Below are positions 47,493 through 58,800 of a stretch of DNA of 64,000 nucleotides, piece by piece. The notes beneath the pieces were generated by a model. It saw only the letters and a program-made list of their open reading frames with translations, was not told the origin of the DNA and did no database searches. The DNA lies in NCBI RefSeq assembly GCF_958298935.1, contig NC_084943.1, forward strand, positions 6,458,001 to 6,522,000, given 5' to 3'. Positions within the stretch are counted from its first letter, which is position 1. Each line of letters begins with the position of its first letter. A program made the translations under genes and the position numbers. This DNA comes from Phragmites australis. Lineage: Eukaryota > Streptophyta > Magnoliopsida > Poales > Poaceae.

Positions 47493-47588
47493 CAGACAAA
47501 GAAGCACTTTCAACTTATTAGGAACTTTGGTGTTGAGAACTTGATAGTTGCTGTTAATAAGATAGAGTGCTCCAAAAGCCTCCCCTAA
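47493..47588 (+). pseudogene. HBS1-like translational GTPase gene fragment, copy 2
   Basis: The frame reads 'QTKKHFQLIRNFGVENLIVA' then 'VNKIECSKS' and stops after 'LP'. It includes the GTPase NKxD box region, with the family's Asp changed to Glu (NKIE for NKMD). It shares 'AGCCTCCCCTAAAAAATYAAG' with copy 1 right after the homology ends. Non-functional. Confidence 0.75.
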
Positions 47589-48175
47589 AAAATTAAGATC
47601 GAGGCGTATCTAAACTGCAATCGAACGACTCACCCGTTGAGCAACACAACGATACTCATCTAAACTGCAATCGAGCAACTGTCAAGCCAAGATCGAGGCG
47701 TATAAATAAAAAGGAAGAAAGCACAATCTGATAAGTGTATATTTTTCATACTTGATGCTCCTAAAATTTGAACCGGAGCCATAAACTCACACAGAACAAA
47801 CATAAGATCAGCACCTCATCTATGTGTGGACAGTAGCAACCATCAATTTATCATCTCCCTAAATCAAAACAAGGTAACCTTAATCACTCATGTGACCAGA
47901 TATCAAACATAAATGTCTGAAAAATATAAACACCGAATTACCAGATTGCTAGAACCCATCGATCCTATGTTCCACCTAAATCAATACAAGCAAACCTCAA
48001 ATACTCGTGTAGTTGTAGAATTCAAATTCTTGCGTGTTATTGTGAATGCGGATCGCATCAGCGCGCGGGAAAGCCAATTTACAGGAAAAGAGAGCCAGAG
48101 AATCCAGAAGGGGGCGACCTGCATCTTGGCTCAATTTTGCTCAATATTAGAACATGTATCTACTTAAAAGAAACT
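47589..48175. other. Helitron-candidate interior
   Basis: AT-rich. A 12-bp phrase 'AAGATCGAGGCG' occurs twice (about 47597 and 47691) along with 'TCTAAACTGCAATCGA', indicating a small local duplication. No gene. Confidence 0.4.
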
Positions 48176-48370
48176 GTTACTGGAGGACCGGAACAATGAC
48201 TAGAGGGGTGAATAGGAGTCTTTTTAAAAATTCTTCAAAAAGAATAAGGCCTATGTCCAATTTGCACCCGACGCACCTCAAGAACGAATCACAACTAACA
48301 CAACAAAATGCATAGTGAAAACAATACGAAAGAGTGCTCACAGCAGACACCAAAAGTTCTACGATCAGAT

Positions 48371-48490
48371 GAACTGTACTTTGACCAGTATTGACGAACA
48401 GTACTCCGACCAGTACTAATGAATCGTACTTCGACAAGTACTGATGAACAGTACTATGACCGATACTGATGAACAGTACCTCCACCCAGT
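48371..48490. repeat. Tandem array of about 24 bp units in the solo LTR
   Basis: Five diverged copies of GAACAGTACTTCGACCAGTA plus 'CTGAT' lie in a row. Each holds an AGTACT-centred inverted motif (AGTACT...AGTACT). Confidence 0.8.
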
Positions 48491-49204
48491 ACATCAACCT
48501 ACAGGAAGGTTTGAAAAAGATCTGGCTGCTAAAAACATTATTCGTGAAAGTTCAAGATAGGAACCGGAAGTTCCAAAGTGATAGCAGAACTGAAAAATAA
48601 CATCACAAAACTTAAAATCTAAACTAGAAATCCACTCAAATATGGTCCAAATCCAACGAAATTTTAGCCACATATTCTCACATACATGGTGAATACTTAT
48701 CCAAAAGATCTCCTCAAAGAGATCAAGATTACACCCTCGATTTTGTGGATTTGACCAAAATCACACCGAGAGGGAAATTCGGTGGAAATTTTTAGAGAAA
48801 ATCAACTAAAAGATGCTCGTGTGAGGAAATCATTTTGGAATCACTCGGGATATTCTCACACATGTCCTATCAACCTTTTGCCCTAACAAAATCGCTCGAA
48901 AACGCTGCCAAAAGCAAAGAGTGAAAAATCGACCAAATCTTCTAGAACAAGAGATTAACAGGAGGGAGATCAACATCATCACGAATTTGCTAAACAACCA
49001 ATGAATAGAAACAAGAACATAGCAAGATTCATAGATACATGGCTTGAAAGCCACCCTTCATCCTCCCACTCTTGATGAGATTAAGTTTTGAGCTATGAAC
49101 CTTAATTTCTCTCTCTTGAAACTCTAACCAAGCCTAAGAAATATCCAAATAGAAAAATAGGTCCTGGAGAGGTGTTGACGCGCTTTTTGCACCATCGCTT
49201 TCCC

Positions 49205-49215
49205 ATATATATATA
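49205..49215 (-). promoter_or_regulatory. TATA box of LTR-D
   Basis: The minus strand reads CTATATATATATGGG, placed like the TATA box of LTR-E relative to the shared 'GGCATCATCA' block. Confidence 0.5.
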
Positions 49216-49901
49216 GGCAATTGGACAATTTCTAAAATACCCTTAAAGACTAATACATAGATATGATCCCCAAAAGGCAAAATGGTCCAACTATTTTGTT
49301 GTCAATCGGATGGACTCAGCGCCTTTACCACTCCGCTTCGTCTCCAAACAAGCTTCATGATGATGCCATGCATCCTCCAACTCTGTCCTCGGTTTTGAAA
49401 AAAAACGGCAAAACCGCCTTGCATGCTTCTCCAAGCATGACTCCTCCATGTCAACGCGTGTCCGACCTCCGCCATGACCTTTGACACCTTCAAGTTTTTG
49501 CGCTCCCTCCACCAGGCCACCTCTTGACTTGCCATCGCCTTTCCACCTTAACTTGGTCGACGCCATCTTCATCATCACTTTTTCTTCCCACTATGTTTTC
49601 TTGTGCCCTCCATGTGAGTGATACAGATCGCCCATGGCTCCACCGGCCTAGCACGGTCCGTCGGCACCAAGCCTCCACTTGTGCTTCACCGCCTTACCGT
49701 TGACCGCCATATTGTATCCATACACCTACACATCATGAACCAAGAAATATGTCTCTCCATCATCCTCTGTTTTCACCCTCGGTTAGCCATGAACATAATC
49801 AAACATAATTGAAACATGTTGTGCAAACTGAAGGTTCTAAATAACAATTTCATCAATCACTCATCATTAACAACACAATTCTCTCTTGTGTTATCAGTTA
49901 C

Positions 49902-50815
49902 ACATGTCACACTTATCCATTAATCCTTTGCAGCATCTCCACCGAATCAATTATCATTTCCTTTGTGCGATGCTCTCAGGAGGAGAGAAGCTGGAGGGTG
50001 GGAGGGCTGGAGGGGGAGTGGTGATTGAGGCCGGGTTTTCTCTGGTTTTGTCCGTTTTTTATTAGACAGGTGGGGAATGGGAGGGGAAGGGGAGAGGGGA
50101 TGACGCACAAATAACTTCTGCTTTCGATAATAGAGATAAGACACATGAACATGGTAATTCTTTATCAGCCCTTAGGCAACTCAAATGTTTATAGCGCAAT
50201 AAGGGCATAATGGTGAGACCTAAATATGTGGGCTCTAGTTATTCCATGTCACAATATTTATTACTAAATGGAGGTCTTAAGCGGGTCCCATACCACAAGA
50301 AAAAACACATCCCTCTATCGTTCCTCCTCACCGTCGTTGCATCCCCTCATCAACGTCATCTACTCACGTTCCTCTCACCACAAGAGTGCCTCCTCTTGTT
50401 CCTTCTCACCGCACTTCTCTACCAGAATCGGATCCACCTTCCAGATGGAGCACCCCTCTCCATGTCCTTATCGAGCCTTTCACTCATCTTGTCACGACAC
50501 GATCTAGTAGCAATGATTGTAAAAGGTTGTTGTGACGGTGGCTATGATGAACCTTGAACGGGAAGCAAGGACGATGCTTCACCTATGACACCAACAAACA
50601 CCACCATTCATGTTCGTGTGATGACGATATGGGGAGGAATGAGAAGTAGATAAATACCATGGCCGACTATTATAAGATGATATGACCATAGCAGAGTCAT
50701 GAGCGGCAAAAAGAGACCAAAATGCCATGCCAGCAAGAATCTCTCTTTTTTCTTTGGCAAAAATGTTAGGATGGCAAACTTATGACACTTAAGAGTGAGC
50801 GATGGCAAAAATTTA
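49902..50815. other. Helitron right end and intergenic DNA before CWC22
   Basis: 49902-50136 is GGGGA-rich and forms the candidate Helitron 5' end (minus strand). 50137-50815 has short ORFs (50210-50557) with no recognisable domain. No gene. Confidence 0.4.
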
Positions 50816-51006
50816 GAGTCTATTTGTTTTAGCTAAATATTATGAAAAATAGCTCGTAGATTGTGGACGGTAAAAAGCTAAATTGTAAATACTATTAGAT
50901 TATTATAATATAATAGCTAGATTATTAAAAATTACATTATACAGTCTGCCGGTTTATTTAGCTTACTGAGATAATCCATACACTGCAAGCGGAACCAAAC
51001 ATGGTC
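50816..51006. mobile_element. Tourist-like MITE in the CWC22 promoter
   Basis: A 191-bp AT-rich element begins GAGTCTATTTGTTTT and ends AACCAAACATGGTC (reverse complement GACCATGTTTGGTT). It is flanked by TTA on both sides (50813-50815 and 51007-51009). The 3-bp TTA/TAA duplication and 'G.....GTTTGGTT' ends point to PIF/Harbinger (Tourist). It ends only 71 bp before the CWC22 start codon. Confidence 0.65.
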
Positions 51007-51077
51007 TTAATTATCGTCTCTTCGACACGACCCTGCCTGCAAATATCCCCACAGAACCCACAACCCCCTCCCGCCCG

Positions 51078-54000
51078 ATGGCCGCCTCTCCGCGCCGCCA
51101 CCGCCGCCACCGCGACGACGACTCCCCGCGACGCCGAAAGCGCCGCTCGTCCCCGTCCCCCTCGCCCGACGCCGAGGCGGACGCCGACCGCCGCCGCAGA
51201 TCTAGGGCTGCCCCTCCCGACCCCGACCGCCGCGACGCCAAGCCATCCGGAGAAAACGGCCACGCCAAGCCTGGCGGAGATGCCGACGCCGACGTCCTGC
51301 CCCGGCGTGCTAGGGTTTCCGACGGGGAGGAGGAGGACGGCCGCCGGCGGAGGCGGGCTAGGGCTTCGGATGATGAGAGGGACGACCGTCGCAGCAAGCG
51401 CGACCGGGATAGGGACAGCCGTCGCCAACGCCGCCGGAGTCCCAGCTCGGAGTCGGGATCCTCACCCGACGACCGCCGCCGCCGCCGTCACCACCGCCGG
51501 GATGAGGGTTCGAGGCGCAGGGATGACCGCAGGCGCAGGGAAGACGACCGTGACGAGCGCCGTAGGAGCCCTGAGAAGAGGGAGCCGACGCCACTGCCCC
51601 CGCCGCCGCCATTGCTTCCGGAGATGATCCCCGGGCGCACGGGTGGGATCTACATCCCGCCTTTCCGCATGGCTCAGATGATGCGGGAGGTGGAGGACAA
51701 GTCGAGCCCCGAGTACCAGCGTCTCAGCTGGGATGCTCTCAAGAAGAGCATCAACGGGCTTGTAAATAAGGTGAATGCGACCAATATCAAGAATATAGTG
51801 CCGGAGCTCTTTGCTGAGAACCTTGTTCGTGGGCGGGGGCTCTTCTGCCAATCGTGCATCAAGTCACAGATGGCCTCTCCTGGGTTCACAGATGTGTTTG
51901 CTGCTCTTGTTGCGGTTGTGAATACCAAGTTCCCTGAGATTGGACGCTTGCTTCTTGTTCGTGTTGTGCTCCAGCTCAAGAGGGCATATAAGCGAAATGA
52001 CAAGGTGATTTTCTCTTCACCCTCATTCTCAGCTTGACATGTATTGGCACTTGTTGGCTCATGTATGACTAATTAGCTTTGAAATTAGAAATGCTTAGTT
52101 AGAGTTGCATGTTATGGTGATTTCACACTTGCACAGAACTATGTTAGTGTAATTTATGGTACTTTACCTATTCCCTATCAAGGTTTCTGCTATTGTTTTA
52201 ACTTGAATTATTTACGAAATGGGCTAATCTGTTTATTTTAGTCTGAAAAGAAAATGGGCCACTGCAGCTGCAACAGAACCATGAATGAAATGATGGTGCA
52301 AACCCATAGGTTTGCTATTCCGTATTTACAAAGAGGGAACTTTTACTGTGTAAAAATTCAAGTATAACATTGACTGTTGTATGTAGTTGGGCTTATGAAC
52401 TCAAATATATGTTAGTTCAGTAAATTACATAGGATAAAATTTTACTTGGATTCAGGATTCGAGCATAAGAACTAACAAAAATTGCAGTTGGGGTGTATGT
52501 ATCCATTTTTTTTCTGTATATGTACATATGGTGCACTTTTACTTTACATCCAGGATCCTAGTATAGGACCAATATAAATCATTGTTTGAACTTGGGGCTT
52601 CTGAGACATCTGATAATTTAGAGGAAGAATTGCATATGCACTTAATTTTGATTTTTGAGTTCTTGCATAAATTTCTTACTATAGCTATCGTTGATTGCAG
52701 CCTCAATTGCTTGCAGCAACCAAGTTCATAGCACACTTGGTTAATCAGGTGGTGGCACATGAGCTCGTGGCACTGGAGCTTCTTACAGTACTTCTAGAGA
52801 ATCCAACTGATGATAGTGTTGAGGTACATAGCTTAGTTCTTATGTGCTTCTTACATAGTTACCACTTATTATGTCATTTCTGAAATATGTGGATATGTTT
52901 CTCGAATGGCAGGTAGCAGTGGGATTTGTTAAAGAATGCGGGGCAATATTGCAGGACTTGTCTCCACAAGGGCTTCATGGTAAATTGTCTTAAAGCAACT
53001 TTTATGATGAGTGCTTATTTCTTACTACACTTGTTAAAACTACTTTATCCGGCACACATTGTGTCTATGACATAATATTTCTTTCTTTTAAGGATTGTCT
53101 ATTTTCTTTTTAATATAGGGAAAATGAATTTAAAATCAGGTCTAAAATATTTGGACACCATGAAGATGTTTCGGTCAACTATTTCATTCTCCGGGTTGGC
53201 CTGAAACATGGAAGTTATTTAAGTTTAACATGCATTGTTGTGGGCCATATTGTTCTGCAAACAATGTAAATACTGATTCAATTATGGTAGGCGCCCAGAT
53301 GTTTAGCTTTGATCCATGTTCTTGATTTCGGATGTTTTGGAGAACGTAAATTATAATGTATAAGTACAATTATTTATGTCATTATGTGAATAAAGTGAAC
53401 CTGGCAGCACCATATTGTGTGTCCATTATTTAATTAAATAAAATAGCAAATGAACTATGTGACATAGATTAGCTATGTGATATCCTTGAGGCACCGTCTG
53501 TGTGTAATATTTGTTTTTAGGGAATTGCTGTGGTACAAACTGCTTTTGTCTACCATAAGTGAAGTGTCAAAATGTTTCTCAACTGTTTTCTTCTTCACTG
53601 TTAATTTTTGGCTTCCTTTCATTCAGTTATAGGATGAATGGACAATAAGCTTAACGGTGTGGTTTGGAAGTCACCTCAAATTTTTCTTTTTGCAAAAGTT
53701 CCTGTTAGTGCCCATGCAATTTCTCTGTGGAACTACAAAGATGAATTCCTTGGGTCATATTCCATTATTCCTTAAGAGCTGAAGCATTTACTCGTTCCAT
53801 TAAAATATTAATGCTATTTTAATTCTGATAAATAATATCTTCACTTCTTCATTTATATTTGTATTGGCCATACGTGATACGAATGGTCTTCTCTTGAAAA
53901 TACTTTCATTGCGATGTTATTTCTTTAGGTTTTGCCTTTTTTTACATAAATATTACAATGGGGATCGGTGTTTAATTTTCTGTTTTACATACTGTCTCAA

Positions 54001-57000
54001 TATCTCAAACTAGACTTACCTGTGATTGAAGGAGTATTTCATATTTGTTGTTAATTCATTTATAATTTTTTGTTGTTGAAAACTTAGAATCTTAACTTAG
54101 TTGTTGGTGATAAGAATGAATTCTGTTAACCTGTCGATTAATTCATGCAGCTATTTTTGAAAGATTTCGAGGCATTCTTCATGAAGGAGAAATAGACAAG
54201 CGCGTGCAGTTTTTAATTGAAGGCCTTTTCGCAATCAGAAAGGCTAAATTTCAGGTTGATTTCTAGTTGCCGTAACCCGATGCTTTTTTAGCTCATGGGA
54301 TGTTCTAATAGATGGTTTTCCTTCAATACTTGTGCAGGGATTCCCAGCCATCCGTCCAGAGTTAGATCTTGTGGAGCAGGAGGACCAGTTTACGCATGAG
54401 ATATCCCTTGAAGATGACCTAGATCCCGAGACCAATCTAAGTAAGGTTTTGTTTGCTGCATGGGTGTTTCTCTGTTATATTTACGAATTATGATATGAAT
54501 TTTCTAAGTGAAGGTGCTTGCAGTTTCGTGTGGTATAATGCTGACCTTTTTCAATTGCAGATGTTTTCAGGGCAAACCCAAATTTTGTTGAAGATGAGAA
54601 GGCATATGAGAACTTAAAGAGAAGCATCCTGGGAGCAGAATCTTCTGAAGATGAAGAAGGATCGGATGCTGCATCTGATGATGAGGATGATGAAGAATCT
54701 GATGAAGAAGATGACGAAGAGCAGATGGAGATAAGGGATAGAACTGAGACCAATCTTGTGAATCTTAGAAGAACAATATATTTGACTATTATGTCCAGTG
54801 TTGATTTTGAAGAAGCTGGTCACAAGCTTATGAAAATTAAACTCGAGCCTGGTCAAGAGGTAAGCACTACAGTTTATGTGATTCCAGTATTTGATATTGA
54901 TTTCAGTTTGTTAATGTTATTCCTTTATTGTTTTGTTTGTCTGGTTTCTTTTATTCCCTTTGATACAATGCCTCCACAGTCCAGAAACGTGCATTCTGTA
55001 TTTGCTACTAGTACTAGGTAGTTACATTGATTTGAGATTTTGTAAATGTGCTAAGTTGTGTGTTGGTTTTGTCTTTTCATCAGACTAGTTTGTTTTGACT
55101 GATTTTCTGATAATACGGCTTAAGTAAAGCTTGTTTTATGAACCCTACAATCTGATGAAACCTAATGTTTCAATCCCCATCAATTGCTGAGGTTGGATAT
55201 CGCTAGCCATGTTGTATAATTCTACATTAAGTTGTGATGGTTTATAGTGAATAGCCATGTTTCTGAAAATGACCGTTGCTTATTCAGTCACCCACCTAGG
55301 TGACTGTACAGCCTACCTTGCTGATTAATAGTTGAGCATGATAGTACAAACTGTTGTGATTGCATGGAGTCAGTGTGCCACATGCCACTCTGAGTAGTAC
55401 CAGTACCTATTGCTGGATTTGTTGCTGTATATTTGTCGAGAAACATGCTACAGGAGTGAAAGATTGCAATGGGTGGTCAATGCTTCCATTTACTTGTATT
55501 CTGTTGTTACAACATTACACCTAGTGGAGTTTTTTTTTTAAAAAAAAAACCCTTATCAGTTTGAATGAGATGGTTTTAACGGTTTCACCAAAAATTATTT
55601 CCCTATAGATATTGGGCTACATTCTGGCTTTTGAGCAAAGTTGGGCATGCTGTTTTGAAATTCACGATGAGAAGAGATTAATCTATTACATATCCTAACG
55701 CGCCAAGAATCTTCGGCCTCTTAGGCCACGAAGTTCTTGTAGCTACTGTTCATGGTCGCTAACGCGCCAAGAATCTGCGGCCTCTTAGGCCACGAAGTTC
55801 TTGTAGCTACTGTTCATGGTGACGGGCAGGCCTCCTCCCTCCATGTTTTTTTCTTTCGGATGGGTGATGTTGCCATGTTATGGCCTTCCAGACCCTTCCG
55901 GTGATGTTTGGCTCCTACCCTCTTCCTTGCGGTGAGCGGCGGCGGCCGCACGTGCTAGGCGGCACGATGGCGCCTGCGGGGGTGGCTCCTTCACCGTATC
56001 CCCGTCTTCCCGAGCCGCTTCCCCAACTGGAGCTCCTACATGCCCGTCTTCCTCCACGCCGGCCGAGCACCACATCCCACCTCGTTGACGACCTCTAGGC
56101 AGCGAGCTCTCTCTGACCATGACCGAGCCATCGTGAGCTTCGCCGTCATCTCCTGAGCGCCGCGCGCCCCTTCCCTCCTTCCCTCGCGATAGTGTCCTAC
56201 CGTCGTTGACCCGAGCGCAGGCGCACTCCATGGCCGCTGCCGAGCTAGACGCCACGGTGCATGTCGCTGCTGGTGGCTCAAATGGAATCGCCATGTCGTA
56301 TTGAAGCTCATGGTCCCGCTCCCCAGCCGATCTTTGCCGCCGTTCGCTGCCGGCGATCGGTCAAACCTCAGGTAAACTGCTGCCCCTCCCCCTGGGTTGA
56401 TTTTGACCGAGGTTGAACATTTTGACCCGGTCCAGTGGGTCCAAGACCAATCGTTCTAGACCGTAGCTAGGTGGATCCGGGTACAAAAAGTATTTTAGGG
56501 TATTTTGATTTTCGGGAAATTCCAGAAAATGCCGTAAGGTATATTAGTTGTATTGATAAATCGGATGAAATAATCTAAAATGCAAAGAAAAATATCTAAA
56601 GCTAAAAAAAATTAAACAAATTTTGCTGCGATTGTATTACTGTCGTCTATATGTTAAAATTATGTGCATGCATGAAAGTGCTACTGTTTTCCCTATAATT
56701 AAGTGAATGTGTTAAAAATATTGATAAATTCATAAATAAATACTGAAATGTCCAAAATTGGCGAACTCAATTTTGTTAGTCTTCTTTTGTCATGCTCTGT
56801 ACAACAAAAATGCACGCTGGGCACAGCGTAGGCGTGCCAATCAGCTTAGTTTACATTAAATGACCTGTTCAGAAGAGTAGAAGACTGCTTTTGAAAATTT
56901 GTTAAGGCCACACGGCGTGCCAATCAGCCTAGTTTACATTAACTGACCTTTCCAGAAGAGTGGAAGACTGCTTTTGAAAATTTGTTAAGGCCACATGTAG

Positions 57001-58273
57001 ATGTAGTCATCTAGCGACAAATGTAGTCATGCATTGACATGACTAACAAGTTGATGTATGCTAGCTGGCAGAAATGATGGATAACCTACATTAAGACTGA
57101 CCTTCAGGTTCAGTTTCTTGATCTCATTTACTTATGTTCAGATTGTTATTACTGAAATTATTTCAACTATATGTGAACTTCCAGAAATTCCTTGAATGAA
57201 ACAGAAGTCCAGTATATCGGTTGGTTTTTGCAACATAATGCTTGGAAAGAATAACATGCATGAGAACCTTTTTTAGTTAAGCAACCTTTTTTAGTTATAC
57301 ATGTAATGCAAACACATGGGTTTAGTGCCTTTTCAAGTGGGTATTAAATATGGTCCAAATTGTTATTCCATTAGAAGTCTTTTGCTTTTTTAATGTTTTT
57401 CTTGCTGTATTTGATTTACTTGTTCCATTGATGGCTTGATGCTGAAACTGCAATTTATGATTTTTTTTGTGAAAAATCTGCAAATGTATGATATTCTTCC
57501 CCGATTTAAATTGTTTGCTTCATGTGACAGATGGAGCTGTGTATTATGCTTCTTGAGTGTTGCAGTCAAGAGAGAACATACCTTCGATATTATGGGTTGC
57601 TAGGACAGCGATTTTGCATGATCAATAAAGTGTACCAAGAGAACTTTGAAAAATGTTTCGTTCAGCAGTATTCGATGATTCATCGTCTTGAAACAAACAA
57701 GTTGAGGAATGTTGCCAAGTTTTTTGCACATTTGTTGGGGACTGATGCACTCCCTTGGCATGTTTTGGCTTACATCCGGTTGACAGAGGAAGATACGACA
57801 TCATCTTCTCGAATTTTTATAAAGATTCTATTTCAGGTATGTTGCAATATGCCGCTTTCTTACGACATAGCTATTTCTATTTCCTTATATCAGAATATTG
57901 AAGCACCTTTCTTATGCAGGAATTATCGGAGCATCTTGGCATACGCCTACTCAACGAGAGACTGAATGATCCTACAATGCAAGGTTCCTTTGAGTCGATC
58001 TTCCCAAAGGATCATCCGAAGAATACAAGGTTCTCTATCAATTTCTTCACGTCCATCGGTCTTGGGGGTATCACAGAGAGCCTGAGGGAGTACTTGAAGA
58101 ACATGCCACGCCTTATAATGCAGCAGCAGAAGCCTGCATCATCTGAGTCAGAATCAGCTGGATCTGAATCTGGTTCAGAAAGCTCCGGCTCAGGGTCTAG
58201 TTCTGAGTCCGAGTCCGAGTCAAGCTTGGATGAGAGCGACAAGAGACGAAGTAAGAGAAGGAAGAGGACTTAA
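51078..58273 (+). CDS. CWC22: Pre-mRNA-splicing factor CWC22
   Basis: Eight exons: 51078-52004, 52701-52823, 52913-52979, 54151-54254, 54338-54440, 54561-54859, 57531-57836, 57920-58273. All joins are GT/AG and in frame, giving 760 aa. CWC22 is a spliceosome component that, in well-studied species, recruits eIF4A3 for exon-junction-complex assembly and is needed for the first catalytic step. Residues 1-180 are Arg/Asp/Ser-rich and disordered (RS-like). '[14 protein letters not shown]' leads into the MIF4G domain (about 205-410; '[17 protein letters not shown]', '[20 protein letters not shown]'). A Ser/Asp/Glu linker (468-497) precedes the MA3 domain (about 508-630; '[20 protein letters not shown]'). 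The end is Ser/Glu-rich and basic ([10 protein letters not shown]). ATG 51078 is the first in the conserved frame. Intron 6 (2671 nt) holds insertions. No lesion seen. Confidence 0.95.
52005..52700 (+). other. CWC22 intron 1
   Basis: AT-rich 696-nt phase-0 intron (AAG|GTGATT ... TTGCAG). Nothing else recognised in it. Confidence 0.9.
52980..54150 (+). other. CWC22 intron 3
   Basis: 1171-nt phase-1 intron (CATG|GTAAAT ... CATGCAG), AT-rich. The ORF at 53184-53369 on the minus strand is a chance frame. No repeat identified. Confidence 0.9.
55695..55820. repeat. 64-bp tandem duplication in CWC22 intron 6
   Basis: Two units start CTAACGCGCCAAGAATCT (55695 and 55759) and include 'CGGCCTCTTAGGCCACGAAG'. 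One substitution (T/G) was noted between them, so the duplication is recent. Each unit holds a GGCCTCTTAGGCC near-palindrome. Confidence 0.92.
55821..56420. other. GC-rich insert in CWC22 intron 6
   Basis: A sharply GC-rich block inside an AT-rich intron with open frames on both strands (55880-56098 plus, 55878-56294 and 56036-56311 minus). None has a recognisable domain. Composition suggests an inserted gene fragment or transposon, starting after the 64-bp duplication. No TIR or TSD could be defined. Confidence 0.5.
56831..56996. repeat. 83-bp tandem duplication in CWC22 intron 6
   Basis: GGCGTGCCAATCAGC opens both units (56831 and 56914), each ending 'AAATTTGTTAAGGCCACA' plus one to three bases. 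There are a handful of substitutions. Confidence 0.93.
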
Positions 58274-58800
58274 GTTCGCCTCCAACTGTGCTTATTGAAT
58301 TGCCATCTTCGGTTTTGTTCAGATTAGCTTTTTTACTTGGATCATCCTATATTGCGTATGTATGTGCAATATGAGATCTAGCTGTTGATGTGTTCAATCA
58401 TAACCAGAAAAGCTGTAATCTTTTAAAATATTAGCTGAGCTTGTACCATGTGGTACCTTGTCCTGTGATCGGGTGGTGACGAGTATAAGCAAGAAAAGGC
58501 TACCAGGATAAATCTTAGTTCTCTTCCACATTTTTTTAGGCACTAGTTTTGTACGTTGAGAATTTGTTATCCTAAGGGCCTGTACCGTTGCAATGGCATA
58601 CTGAAATGTTTTCCGTGTTATGAAATCTGATAAGATCTAAGAATCAAGGTATCTAGAGCCTTGCTCGTGTAACATTTTGAAGGTTTTTTTTTTTGTTCTA
58701 GTTGGCTTTTTGTTTTTATTTGGTTTGGTATTTAATCTTGTAAATGCCCTCAGAACTCGAAACGTGGCGGCATAAGTTTTCCAGGTACATCATATTCTTT
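58274..58800 (+). other. CWC22 3'-UTR and flank
   Basis: T-rich sequence directly after the CWC22 stop, no coding region. The poly(A) site is probably within the first 400 bases; it cannot be fixed by eye. Confidence 0.5.

Larger units (their letters stand above)
48181..49896 (-). mobile_element. Solo SIRE-type LTR (LTR-D)
   Basis: This 1716-bp LTR has TG...CA ends (plus: TGGAGGACCGG ... GTGTTATCA) flanked by a perfect 5-bp duplication GTTAC (48176-48180 and 49897-49901). There is no PBS or PPT on either side, so it is a solo LTR left by LTR-LTR recombination. On the minus strand it carries a TATA box and shares the 'ATGGCATCATCATGAAGCTTG' segment with LTR-E at 1436-1475. Its U5 side has a tandem array at 48371-48490. 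Confidence 0.9.
34154..50136 (-). mobile_element. Candidate Helitron (or nested Helitrons), interrupted by retroelements
   Basis: On the minus strand the left boundary ends GCACGAACATTGAACTAG, a CTAG terminus followed by T. The hairpin CAACTG-AATA-CAGTTG lies about 22 nt inside. The right boundary starts TCTCTATTATCGAAAG and is preceded by A. TC...CTAG between A and T is the Helitron signature, and 'CACGGGCATT..CTAG'-like ends are common in grass Helitrons. The interior has two HBS1 gene fragments, the sort of host cargo Helitrons carry. The Rep/helicase gene is absent, so it would be nonautonomous. Because the HBS1 fragment occurs twice, the two ends may belong to different copies. The 16-kb length is mostly later insertions. 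Confidence 0.45.
54860..57530 (+). other. CWC22 intron 6, with repeats and a GC-rich insert
   Basis: 2671-nt phase-0 intron (GAG|GTAAGC ... GTGACAG). It contains a 64-bp tandem duplication (55695-55820), a GC-rich block (55820-56420) and an 83-bp tandem duplication (56831-56996). The remaining sequence is AT-rich. Confidence 0.9.

Noticed and set aside
48371..48490. Regular short repeats that might suggest a CRISPR-like array
   Set aside because: Units are directly adjacent without unique spacers, diverged, and lie inside a plant solo LTR.
51001..51627. 208-aa plus-strand and several minus-strand ORFs at the CWC22 start
   Set aside because: Alternative frames of the Arg/Asp/Ser-repeat coding region. 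Only the 51078 frame joins into MIF4G.
55878..56311. Possible gene on the minus strand of CWC22 intron 6
   Set aside because: No domain, both strands equally open because of GC content, no splice or start evidence. Kept only as a GC-rich insert.
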